From: Ruminococcus sp.
GTDB lineage: Bacteria; Bacillota; Clostridia; Oscillospirales; Acutalibacteraceae
Length of the DNA stretch: 5,752 nt
Direction: 5' to 3'
Assembly: GCA_023667385.1 (NCBI GenBank)
Contig: JAMPAE010000110.1
Location: 1 to 5,752 of the forward strand
In this document: piece after piece, positions 1 to 5,752 of the stretch
Layout of the letters: each line of letters begins with the position of its first letter
Numbering within the stretch: the first letter of the stretch is position 1
Position numbers and translations under genes: made by a program
Notes under the pieces: generated by a model
The model's database searches: none
What the model was told of the DNA's origin: nothing
Seen by the model: only the letters and a program-made list of their open reading frames with translations

Positions 1-34
1 AAATAAGTAAAAATCAAAGATAAATTTCGATTTA

Positions 35-66
35 TTGTTTATTTTAAGTTGCAATTTTATTATAAT
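35..66 (+). promoter_or_regulatory. Candidate sigma-A promoter for the two-component operon
   Basis: A perfect TATAAT lies at 61-66 in very AT-rich DNA, about 50 bases before the first start codon. No good -35 sits 17 bases before it (TTTATT at 38-43). An alternative pairing is TTGTTT at 35-40, a 17-base spacer and TATTAT at 58-63. The two -10 candidates overlap, so the start site cannot be fixed by eye. No coding fragment is seen in positions 1-113. The promoter would serve the regulator and kinase, and possibly the genes behind them. Confidence 0.5.
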
Positions 67-100
67 GGACAAAAAAAAGGTAATTTGAACAGCTTTCCTG

Positions 101-106
101 AGGAGG
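101..106 (+). promoter_or_regulatory. Strong Shine-Dalgarno of the response regulator
   Basis: AGGAGG, a full match to the anti-Shine-Dalgarno of 16S rRNA, sits seven bases before the ATG at 114. It fixes that ATG as the start of the response regulator and suggests efficient translation. Confidence 0.9.
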
Positions 107-113
107 TATTACC

Positions 114-791
114 ATGAGATTGTTGCTTGCAGAAGATGAAAAAGCATTATCAAAGGCGCTTTGTGCTGTTTTAAAACATAATAACTATTCAGTTGACGCC
201 GTTTTTGACGGGCAGGATGCTCTCGATTATGGACTTGACGAAAACTATGACGGAATTATCCTTGACCTCATGATGCCGAAAAAGAACGGACTTGAGGTGC
301 TCAAGGAGCTGCGTGATAACGGAATTTCAACGCCTGTTTTGATTCTGACTGCAAAGGCTGAGGTTGATGACAAAATTGTCGGTCTTGACGCCGGTGCGGA
401 TGATTATTTGACAAAGCCGTTTGCCATGGGTGAGCTGCTTGCAAGAATCAGGGCGATGACAAGAAGAAAAACCGAGTTTTCACCGAATCTGCTCACGCAC
501 GGCAACCTTTCGCTCAACCGTGAAACTTTTGAGCTTTCAACTGAAAACGGCTCATTCAGGCTTGGCAACAAGGAATTTCAAATGATTGAAATGCTGATGA
601 ACAACCCGAACCGCCTCATTTCAACCGAACAGTTCATGGAGCGCATCTGGGGATATGAAACCGAAGCGGAAATCAATGTTGTTTGGGTATATATCTCATA
701 TTTGCGCAAGAAGCTCACAACCCTCGGTGCAAACCTTGAAATCAAAGCAACAAGGGGAGTCGGTTATTCACTGGAGGAAATCAAGTCATGA
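114..791 (+). CDS. OmpR/PhoB-family response regulator
   Basis: Cytoplasmic DNA-binding response regulator of 225 residues, the normal size for the OmpR/PhoB class. The N-terminal receiver domain (about 1-117) has the acidic pair E7/D8, phosphoacceptor D51 within LDLMMP, the switch T79 and the conserved K101 in the TKPF motif, so it should be phosphorylation-competent. The C-terminal winged-helix domain (about 126-221) ends with the usual wing sequence ATRGVGYSL. The ATG is set by AGGAGG seven bases upstream. The stop overlaps the start of the histidine kinase by four bases (ATGA), so the two are translationally coupled and are almost certainly cognate partners. Its targets cannot be read from the sequence. 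The downstream polyphosphate/surface genes are the obvious candidates, and it may also regulate its own promoter (both inference). Confidence 0.96.
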   Translation: MRLLLAEDEKALSKALCAVLKHNNYSVDAVFDGQDALDYGLDENYDGIILDLMMPKKNGLEVLKELRDNGISTPVLILTAKAEVDDKIVGLDAGADDYLTKPFAMGELLARIRAMTRRKTEFSPNLLTHGNLSLNRETFELSTENGSFRLGNKEFQMIEMLMNNPNRLISTEQFMERIWGYETEAEINVVWVYISYLRKKLTTLGANLEIKATRGVGYSLEEIKS

Positions 792-2107
792 CATATATAA
801 AGCATCGACTTTCTTCAATTAAAGAAATGATGCACAAAAGGCACGGCTATCACGGCAACCAGATGCTCAACAAGCTTCAGCGCAGGTTCATTGCAATCAC
901 AATGACCGCCCTTGTTGTTATAACATTAGTGCTGCTCTTTTTCGTAAATGCTGTCAATGTCTATCAGCGTGATTCCGAGGTGCGTAACATTCTTTATATC
1001 ATCACCGAAAACGGCGGTATGTTTCCGAATGATTACAGGGCTTCGCAAAGCTATCTTGAGTCGCTTCTCAATCCGTTCAAAAAGGTGCAGATAACAATTG
1101 AAACGCCATATGCAACCCGATATTTTGTTGTTAAGCTCAAAGACAACACTGTCAGCCACGTTTCAACAAAAAACATTGCATCAATCACCGATGACATTGC
1201 AATCAACTATGCATCTCAAATTTATCAAAGTGAGCCCGGCTTCGGCTTCATTGATTCTTATCGCTATTATTACACAAAAAACAGCAACGACAATACCTCA
1301 ATGATGGTTTTCATTGACTATGAGCGGGAGCTTGATTCATCGTTTCAACTTGCGTCAATTTCAATGTTTGTTGCTGTGTTGGGCATTCTTTTGCTTGCGT
1401 GGCCGGTTTATAAGCTTTCACGCAATGCTTTACATCCTGTTGAACGCAGCATTGAAAAGCAAAAGCAGTTCATCACCGATGCAGGGCATGAGCTGAAAAC
1501 GCCGATTGCAATCATTTCGGCTGACGCAGAAGTGCTTGAAATGTGCGATGGCGAAAACGAATGGCTGACAAGCATCAGGGAGCAAACAGTCAGACTTGAC
1601 AGATTGGTCAAAGATTTGGTTACACTGTCAAAGCTTGATGAGGATAAGGTGAAGCCAAAGTTTGAGCGCTTTGACATCAGCGAGGCAGTGCTCGATTCGG
1701 CAACAAACTTTGAAACCATGGCAAAATCAAAAGGCCTGGATTTCATCGTTAATGTTACACCTGATTTGACTTATAACGGAAATGAAAGTGAAATCCGTCA
1801 GCTTGTTTCAATCCTCGGTGACAACGCCGTGAAATATTGCAGTGACGGCGGAACGATCAAATTTTCACTTTATAAAAGTGGAAAAACGATTCACCTTGAT
1901 GTTTATAATGACTGCGATTACATCGACAAAAGCAAGCTTGACCGCTTGTTTGACAGATTCTATCGTGCCGACAGCTCACGTTCAAGGGAAACGGGCGGCT
2001 ATGGCATTGGGCTTTCAATTGCAAAGGTGGTTGTGACCCGCCATAAAGGAAAAATCACCGCAACAAGCAGTGATTCAAAATCGGTCACTTTTAAGGTTAC
2101 ACTGTAG
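788..2107 (+). CDS. Membrane sensor histidine kinase
   Basis: Sensor kinase of 439 residues, partner of the preceding regulator. A basic cytoplasmic N-terminus (1-33) is followed by a membrane segment at about 34-55, an extracytoplasmic sensor region of about 130 residues (56-186) that I do not recognise, and a second membrane segment at about 187-208. A short linker without a clear HAMP domain leads to the H-box, DAGHELKTP, with phosphoacceptor H234. The ATPase domain shows the N-box DNAVKY (N346), the F-box RLFDRFYRAD (387-395) and the G2 box GGYGIGLSIAK (403-413). The G1 box is degenerate: where V-x-D-x-G-x-G is expected, the sequence reads VYNDCDY (372-378), with Asn for Asp and both glycines absent. 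GGAGG at 773-777, ten bases upstream and inside the regulator gene, supports the ATG at 788. Internal Met codons (14, 15, 26) are possible but less likely starts. Confidence 0.95.
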   Translation: MTYIKHRLSSIKEMMHKRHGYHGNQMLNKLQRRFIAITMTALVVITLVLLFFVNAVNVYQRDSEVRNILYIITENGGMFPNDYRASQSYLESLLNPFKKVQITIETPYATRYFVVKLKDNTVSHVSTKNIASITDDIAINYASQIYQSEPGFGFIDSYRYYYTKNSNDNTSMMVFIDYERELDSSFQLASISMFVAVLGILLLAWPVYKLSRNALHPVERSIEKQKQFITDAGHELKTPIAIISADAEVLEMCDGENEWLTSIREQTVRLDRLVKDLVTLSKLDEDKVKPKFERFDISEAVLDSATNFETMAKSKGLDFIVNVTPDLTYNGNESEIRQLVSILGDNAVKYCSDGGTIKFSLYKSGKTIHLDVYNDCDYIDKSKLDRLFDRFYRADSSRSRETGGYGIGLSIAKVVVTRHKGKITATSSDSKSVTFKVTL

Positions 2108-2135
2108 TTTTAATATGCGGGCAGGGGTGTATAAT
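2108..2135 (+). promoter_or_regulatory. Possible internal promoter before the VTC gene
   Basis: A perfect TATAAT occurs at 2130-2135, about 50 bases before the VTC start codon. The best -35 at acceptable spacing is only TTTTAA (2108-2113, 16-base spacer, three matches to TTGACA). The -10 lies between the arms of the inverted repeat, which would suit a regulated promoter. A single chance hexamer in AT-rich DNA is also possible, so confidence is low. Confidence 0.28.
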
Positions 2136-2158
2136 GTTTTATCCGTCTTACCCGCATA
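2114..2158. repeat. Inverted repeat in the kinase-VTC gap
   Basis: TATGCGGG (2114-2121) and CCCGCATA (2151-2158) are perfect 8-base inverted arms around a 29-base centre. Within the centre, ATAA (2131-2134) and TTAT (2139-2142) could add a small inner stem. No T-run follows the right arm, so it is not a convincing intrinsic terminator. It could be an operator for a dimeric regulator, an mRNA processing or stability hairpin, or a weak attenuator between the regulatory genes and the genes downstream. Confidence 0.6.
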
Positions 2159-2183
2159 ATATTATTGAAAAGGGAGTGAAAAA

Positions 2184-2900
2184 ATGCCTGCGTTTCAAAC
2201 TGTGTTCAAGCGATATGAGAAAAAATACAGAATATCAGCACAACAGAAGCAACAACTGCTTTCGGCAATTTCGGGCAGGATAATGCCCGACAAATACGGT
2301 GAAAGCACGGTTTGTAACATATATTTTGACACTCCCGACTATCGCCTTATCAGAACTTCAATTGAAAAGCCTGTTTTTAAGGAAAAGCTACGCATTCGCT
2401 CATACGGTACGCCAAACGCTGACAGCAATGTATTCATTGAGTTGAAGAAGAAATATAAAGGTATCGTCTATAAGCGTCGGGCAGACATGACTTACGGCGA
2501 AGCAATGCGCTATGTTCAGTTTCGTGAGCATCCGCCGGGTGCTGATAAGCAGATTCTCAGTGAAATTGATTATTTTTTCAGGTATTACGGCTGCGTTGTG
2601 CCCGCTGTTTCATTGTTTTATGACAGAACTGCATTTTACGGTGCTGATGATGCAGAGCTGCGCCTCACTTTTGACACAAACATCAGGTTTCGCAGCGATT
2701 GTGATTTGACAAAAGGCGATTACGGTGACGTGATTTTGAACAGCAGCGAATTTATCATGGAAATCAAATGCATCGGTGCAATGCCGCTTTGGCTGACGCA
2801 TGAGCTGGACAGGCTGAAGATTTTCCCGTCATCCTTTTCAAAATACGGCGAAGCATACAAGCTGATTTTGCAAAGCGAAACAGAGAAAATAATGCTTTAA
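2184..2900 (+). CDS. VTC-domain polyphosphate polymerase
   Basis: Stand-alone VTC catalytic domain of 238 residues, typical for the bacterial members. The family adopts a triphosphate-tunnel fold; yeast Vtc4 uses it to build polyphosphate from ATP in a metal-dependent reaction. Tunnel-type basic and acidic motifs appear in order: FKRYEKKY (8-15), YFDTPDY (47-53), KLRIRSYG (68-75), FIELKKKYKG (84-93) with VYKRR (95-99), YDRTAF (146-151), RLTFDTNI (160-167), IMEIK (191-195) and SKYGEAY near the C-terminus (219-225). No membrane segment and no SPX domain is present, so the protein should be cytoplasmic and not controlled by inositol pyrophosphates as the yeast complex is. AGGGAG seven bases upstream supports the ATG. 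The next gene, 34 bases on, encodes a membrane protein that could tether it (inference). Another tunnel-fold phosphohydrolase activity cannot be excluded without biochemistry, but the VTC motif set fits best. Confidence 0.9.
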   Translation: MPAFQTVFKRYEKKYRISAQQKQQLLSAISGRIMPDKYGESTVCNIYFDTPDYRLIRTSIEKPVFKEKLRIRSYGTPNADSNVFIELKKKYKGIVYKRRADMTYGEAMRYVQFREHPPGADKQILSEIDYFFRYYGCVVPAVSLFYDRTAFYGADDAELRLTFDTNIRFRSDCDLTKGDYGDVILNSSEFIMEIKCIGAMPLWLTHELDRLKIFPSSFSKYGEAYKLILQSETEKIML

Positions 2901-2934
2901 TATATAAAAAATCAGAAAGGTCAGGGTAATAATC

Positions 2935-3615
2935 ATGACAAATCTTTTTCAATCAATTCTTTCACAGCCGATGACAGCGGCGGCGTTCTTTTCATGCCTT
3001 GCGGTTTCGCTTGTGCTCGGTGCAGCAATCGCAGGAACATATATGCTGACAGGGTCACGCTATTCCTCAAGCTTTGTTGTGACGCTGGCAATGATTCCTG
3101 CCGTTGTGCAGATTATCATTATCATGGTTAACGGCAACCTTGGTGCAGGCGTTGCCGTTGCAGGTGCATTCAGCCTTGTTCGCTTCAGAAGTATCCCCGG
3201 CACGGCAAAGGAAATCGGAGCCATTTTCATCGCACTTGCAACAGGTCTTGCAACCGGCATGGGTTATCTTGCCTTTGCGGTGATATATACAGTGGTTATG
3301 CTGGCAGTTATGCTTCTTTATTCAAAGCTCGGCTTTGGCGGAAAAGCATCACGCTCGCCGAAAGTTCTCACGGTAACCATCCCCGAATCGCTCAATTATG
3401 ACAGCGTCATGACGGAAATTTTGGAGCAGTATACTTCACATCATGAGCTTGTTTCGGTCAAGACCACCAACATGGGCAGCTTGTTCAAGCTTACTTATGA
3501 AATTAAGCTCAAAGATGCATCAAAGGAAAAAGAGATGATTGACGCAATCAGATGTAAAAACGCAAACCTTGAAATTTCCTGCTGCCGTGCTGCCGAAAAC
3601 ACAGAGCGGTTATAA
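2935..3615 (+). CDS. DUF4956 multi-pass membrane protein
   Basis: Integral membrane protein of 226 residues of the uncharacterised DUF4956 family. Hydrophobic segments are visible at about 15-37, 47-65, 70-82, 93-112 and 113-130; the third is short and may be a re-entrant element. The family's most conserved stretch is around GAFSLVRFRSIPGT (77-90), followed by a Gly/Ala-rich helix with ATGLATGMG (102-110). The soluble C-terminal part (about 140-219) alternates strand and helix (VLTVTIP, then VMTEILEQY, then LVSVKTT, FKLTYEIKL and a final helix-strand pair), which suggests a small ferredoxin/ACT-like domain in the cytoplasm. AGGG at 2923-2926 supports the ATG. DUF4956 genes are often found next to VTC-domain genes in Firmicutes (from memory), as here. 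A role in anchoring the polymerase or moving its product is inference; no activity is established. Confidence 0.88.
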   Translation: MTNLFQSILSQPMTAAAFFSCLAVSLVLGAAIAGTYMLTGSRYSSSFVVTLAMIPAVVQIIIIMVNGNLGAGVAVAGAFSLVRFRSIPGTAKEIGAIFIALATGLATGMGYLAFAVIYTVVMLAVMLLYSKLGFGGKASRSPKVLTVTIPESLNYDSVMTEILEQYTSHHELVSVKTTNMGSLFKLTYEIKLKDASKEKEMIDAIRCKNANLEISCCRAAENTERL

Positions 3616-3630
3616 GAAAGGTGATATATA

Positions 3631-5538
3631 ATGAATAACAGAAAGCTTAAAATCATTCTTTCTTCTGCGCTGGCTTGCTCGCTCTTTTTCTCGTTATGCG
3701 GGTGTGCCGGTACGCAAGCCGAACCGACTGAGCCGCAGAGCAACAGCTCTGAACCCTCAACGGTTGAAGCCACAACAGACAGCATTGTTTCAGGCGGCGA
3801 GGATGAAAAAATTGAAATTGACACATACATCACCCTTGATGATACAAACACAAAAATTGAGGAAAACGGTGCTGCTTTCAGCAACAATATGTTGATGATT
3901 ACCAAGGCAGGTACATATTCGCTCAAAGGCAAGCTCACCGATGGCTATGTTTTTGTTAACACAAACGACAGCAAAAAGGTGAAGCTTTATCTCAACGGCG
4001 TTTCAATTTACAGCTCAGCCAATGCGCCGATTTATGTTGAAAATTCGCCAAAGGAAACGCAAATCATCCTTGCAAAAGGTTCGGTTAACAACCTTGCCGA
4101 CAACGCAGACAGAACCGTTGACGAAAACAGCAATTACGCAACGGCAACAATTTACAGTAAAGACGATTTGCAGATTGAGGGTCACGGTGTTTTGAACATT
4201 GCGGCAAACTTTAACAAAGGCGTATTCTCAAAAAACGACATTAAAATCTGCGGCGGTACGCTGAACATCACAAGTGCTGACGACGCAATACGTGGCAAAG
4301 ACAGCGTTGAAATCACGGCAGGTACGCTCAATTTGAGCTGCGGCGGTGACGCAATCCGCACAAGCAATGAAACCGAAGCAAATCAGGGTAACATCGCAAT
4401 CAGCGGCGGTAAAATCAACATCACAAGCTCGCTTGACGGAATCCAGGCAGTTGGCAAGGCTGAAATTTCAGGCGGCAGCATCAACATCAAAACCGCAGGC
4501 GGCTCAACCGAAATCACGGCAACCGAGCCGAAAATGGGCTTCGGCGGCAAAAAAGATTTTCGCCCGAATGAAAGCAGTGCATCAGAGGCAGATGATACTC
4601 CGTCAACAAAGGGCATCAAATCTGCAAAAAGCATGAGCATTTCAGGCGGTTCGATTAACATTGACAGCTTCGATGATGCAATTCACAGCAATGCCGAACT
4701 GAATGTTTCCGGCGGCAAAATTAATGTTAAAACGAACGATGACGCTCTCCATTGCGAAACTAACCTCACAATCAGCGGCGGAAAAATCAATGTTGAGCAA
4801 TCCTATGAAGGTCTTGAGGGTCAGGTGATTGGCATTTCAGGCGGTGATATATATATTGTTTCCGCTGATGACGGCTTGAACGCTGCCTCGCCCGATGACC
4901 AAAGCGAAAATCCTGCAAAAACGGGTGATGTTCCCAAAATGCCGAACGAGCAAAACGGCAGAGCTGAACCTCCGCAAGGCAACGCAGATCACCCGCAAGG
5001 CGAAATGCATCAGAATGGCAAGGGCGGATTTGGCGGCATGATGGACAATGACACCAACTGTGAAATCAAAATCAACGGCGGCAACATTGTTGTCAATGCT
5101 GAGGGCGATGGCATTGACTCAAACGGCAGCATCACAATGAACAGCGGAACGCTGATTGTTTACGGCTCTGTCAGCGGCGGAAACGGTGCGCTTGATTACG
5201 GCGGAGAGTTTAAAATGAACGGCGGTACACTTCTTGCCTGCGGAAGTTCCGGAATGGCACAGGGTGTCAGCAGCGGCTCAATTGCATCACTTCATTTTAA
5301 TCAGAAGTTTAACGCAAATTCACTTTGCACAATCACTGATTCAAGCGGCAGGGAAATCATCTCTTTTGCCTCGCCGAAATCATTCGATGATGTTGTTTTC
5401 GCAAGCGGAAAGCTGATAAAATCCGCCGAATACAACATCATGAGCGGTGGCACAAATTCGGGCACGGCAACAAACGGTGTTTATAAAAACGGCACTGTTA
5501 CAGGTGCGCAAAATGTTGGCACGGCGGTTGCAGGGTAA
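3631..5538 (+). CDS. Cthe_2159-type carbohydrate-binding beta-helix lipoprotein
   Basis: Exported lipoprotein of 635 residues. A basic start and hydrophobic core (about 5-22) lead to the lipobox LCGC, with C25 as the lipidated residue. A Ser/Thr/Glu/Pro-rich spacer (26-62) comes next, then a strand-rich N-terminal part (63-200), then a long parallel beta-helix (about 206-538) of ISGGxINI-type rungs, many closing with DDAI/DDGI turns. The pattern matches the Cthe_2159 family (formerly DUF4353); the Clostridium thermocellum founder binds cellulose and acidic sugars such as polygalacturonate and carries calcium sites. Two low-complexity insertions (about 290-332 and 418-476) interrupt the helix, and the C-terminal tail (from about 604) is Gly/Thr-rich. 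The start is supported by GAAAGG nine bases upstream, and the gene follows DUF4956 after 15 bases, so it is in the same operon. The true ligand is unknown. No catalytic motif is apparent, so a binding or scaffold role is more likely than an enzyme. Confidence 0.9.
   Translation: MNNRKLKIILSSALACSLFFSLCGCAGTQAEPTEPQSNSSEPSTVEATTDSIVSGGEDEKIEIDTYITLDDTNTKIEENGAAFSNNMLMITKAGTYSLKGKLTDGYVFVNTNDSKKVKLYLNGVSIYSSANAPIYVENSPKETQIILAKGSVNNLADNADRTVDENSNYATATIYSKDDLQIEGHGVLNIAANFNKGVFSKNDIKICGGTLNITSADDAIRGKDSVEITAGTLNLSCGGDAIRTSNETEANQGNIAISGGKINITSSLDGIQAVGKAEISGGSINIKTAGGSTEITATEPKMGFGGKKDFRPNESSASEADDTPSTKGIKSAKSMSISGGSINIDSFDDAIHSNAELNVSGGKINVKTNDDALHCETNLTISGGKINVEQSYEGLEGQVIGISGGDIYIVSADDGLNAASPDDQSENPAKTGDVPKMPNEQNGRAEPPQGNADHPQGEMHQNGKGGFGGMMDNDTNCEIKINGGNIVVNAEGDGIDSNGSITMNSGTLIVYGSVSGGNGALDYGGEFKMNGGTLLACGSSGMAQGVSSGSIASLHFNQKFNANSLCTITDSSGREIISFASPKSFDDVVFASGKLIKSAEYNIMSGGTNSGTATNGVYKNGTVTGAQNVGTAVAG
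4246..5244 (+). repeat. Tandem beta-helix rung repeats inside the lipoprotein gene
   Basis: About eleven imperfect repeats encode the (I/V/M)-x-(G/S)-G-x-(I/L)-x-(I/V) rung. The rung glycines fall at residues 208-209, 230-231, 259-260, 281-282, 339-340, 361-362, 383-384, 404-405, 483-484, 505-506 and 531-532. The core spacing is 21-22 residues, stretched to 29, 58, 79 and 26 where loops or insertions occur. The DNA also repeats: ATTTCAGGCGG recurs around 4467, 4639 and 4834, and ATCAGCGGCGG around 4399 and 4771. This suggests growth by duplication and a site prone to repeat-number change. Confidence 0.85.
5532..5535 (+). promoter_or_regulatory. Ribosome binding site inside the lipoprotein gene end
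   Basis: AGGG lies in the last codons of the lipoprotein gene, nine bases before the ATG at 5545. The site is modest and no promoter-like sequence fits in the six-base gap, so the acetyltransferase is probably translated from the same message. Confidence 0.5.
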
Positions 5539-5544
5539 TAAATT

Positions 5545-5752
5545 ATGATTAGAAAAGCAACAACATCAGATGCATTAACTTTAGCAAGAATGGCCATACA
5601 AATGTGGCAGGAAAGCACACTTTTCGAGCTAAAAGAGAATTTTAAAGATTGCGTTTGCAAGGAAAGCGCAGCTTGCTTTATAAAATATGAAGAGGATAAG
5701 CCGATTGGATTTGCACAATGCCAACTCAGATACGATTATGTTGAAGGCACGG
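5545..5752 (+). CDS. AAC(6')-like GNAT acetyltransferase, 5' part only
   Basis: The first 69 codons of a GNAT-superfamily N-acetyltransferase, cut by the window end; family members are usually about 140-180 residues. The N-terminus MIRKATTSDALTLARMA is the typical first strand and helix, followed by MWQES, then a strand with PIGFAQCQLRYDYVEGT (53-69). The R-(Y/F)-(D/E)-Y-V-(E/N)-G-T motif is characteristic of aminoglycoside 6'-N-acetyltransferases and their chromosomal relatives, which transfer acetyl from acetyl-CoA to an amino group. The acetyl-CoA-binding motif A lies beyond the window, so completeness and activity cannot be judged. The ATG directly follows two in-frame stops (TAA at 5536-5538, the lipoprotein stop, and TAA at 5539-5541) and shares the lipoprotein's reading frame. 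Close spacing suggests co-transcription; a functional link to the upstream genes is not evident. Chromosomal homologues may have other natural substrates. Confidence 0.85.
   Translation, partial: MIRKATTSDALTLARMAIQMWQESTLFELKENFKDCVCKESAACFIKYEEDKPIGFAQCQLRYDYVEGT

Noticed and set aside
96..106. TCCTGAGGA inverted repeat over the first ribosome binding site
   Set aside because: The TCCT/AGGA arms leave a one-base loop and the alternative stem has only three pairs; too weak for an RNA switch.
1408..1746. 112-codon open frame on the - strand inside the kinase gene
   Set aside because: Antisense to the conserved H-box region; Ser-rich composition with no recognisable domain. A shadow of the real gene.
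2114..2158. Rho-independent terminator after the kinase
   Set aside because: The 8-base arms are GC-rich, but the loop is 29 bases and no T-run follows the right arm.
3495..3938. 147-codon open frame on the - strand across the DUF4956/lipoprotein junction
   Set aside because: It needs a GTG start, opposes two well-supported genes and has no recognisable domain.
4346..4636. 96-codon + strand frame within the beta-helix region
   Set aside because: Its Lys/Gln/Ser/Ala-rich repeats simply reflect the rung repeats read in another frame.
4246..5244. CRISPR-like array, suggested by regular repeats
   Set aside because: The repeats are imperfect, in frame and encode beta-helix rungs; there are no unique spacers between identical repeats.
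3631..5538. Polysaccharide lyase or other enzyme, since many beta-helix proteins are lyases
   Set aside because: No catalytic residue pattern is apparent and the rung pattern matches the non-catalytic Cthe_2159 binding family.

Overview
The window looks like chromosomal DNA from a Gram-positive anaerobe of the class Clostridia, probably a gut Ruminococcaceae/Oscillospirales-type bacterium. This rests on the gene families present, strong AGGAGG-type ribosome binding sites, an AT-rich upstream region, and a Cys-anchored lipoprotein of the Cthe_2159 beta-helix type. The genus is inferred and cannot be settled from this sequence alone.

All genes lie on the + strand and are tightly packed. Positions 1-113 are AT-rich leader DNA with sigma-A-like promoter elements and a perfect Shine-Dalgarno. 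Positions 114-791 and 788-2107 encode an OmpR-family response regulator and its sensor histidine kinase, overlapping by ATGA. A 76-base gap follows, holding an inverted repeat with a TATAAT sequence in its loop. Then come a VTC-type polyphosphate polymerase domain protein (2184-2900), a DUF4956 multi-pass membrane protein (2935-3615) and a large lipoprotein with a parallel beta-helix of the Cthe_2159 carbohydrate-binding family (3631-5538). The window ends inside an AAC(6')-like GNAT acetyltransferase (5545 onward), which begins six bases after the lipoprotein stop.

The most interesting part is the block VTC + DUF4956 + beta-helix lipoprotein placed directly behind a two-component system. Each family is recognisable, but their joint job is not established to my knowledge. 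A plausible reading (inference) is an envelope system: the cytoplasmic VTC enzyme makes polyphosphate, the DUF4956 protein anchors it or passes the chain through the membrane, and the surface beta-helix binds an acidic polymer (glycan or polyphosphate) through calcium, with the two-component system setting expression. The acetyltransferase is probably co-transcribed at least in part, but looks functionally unrelated.
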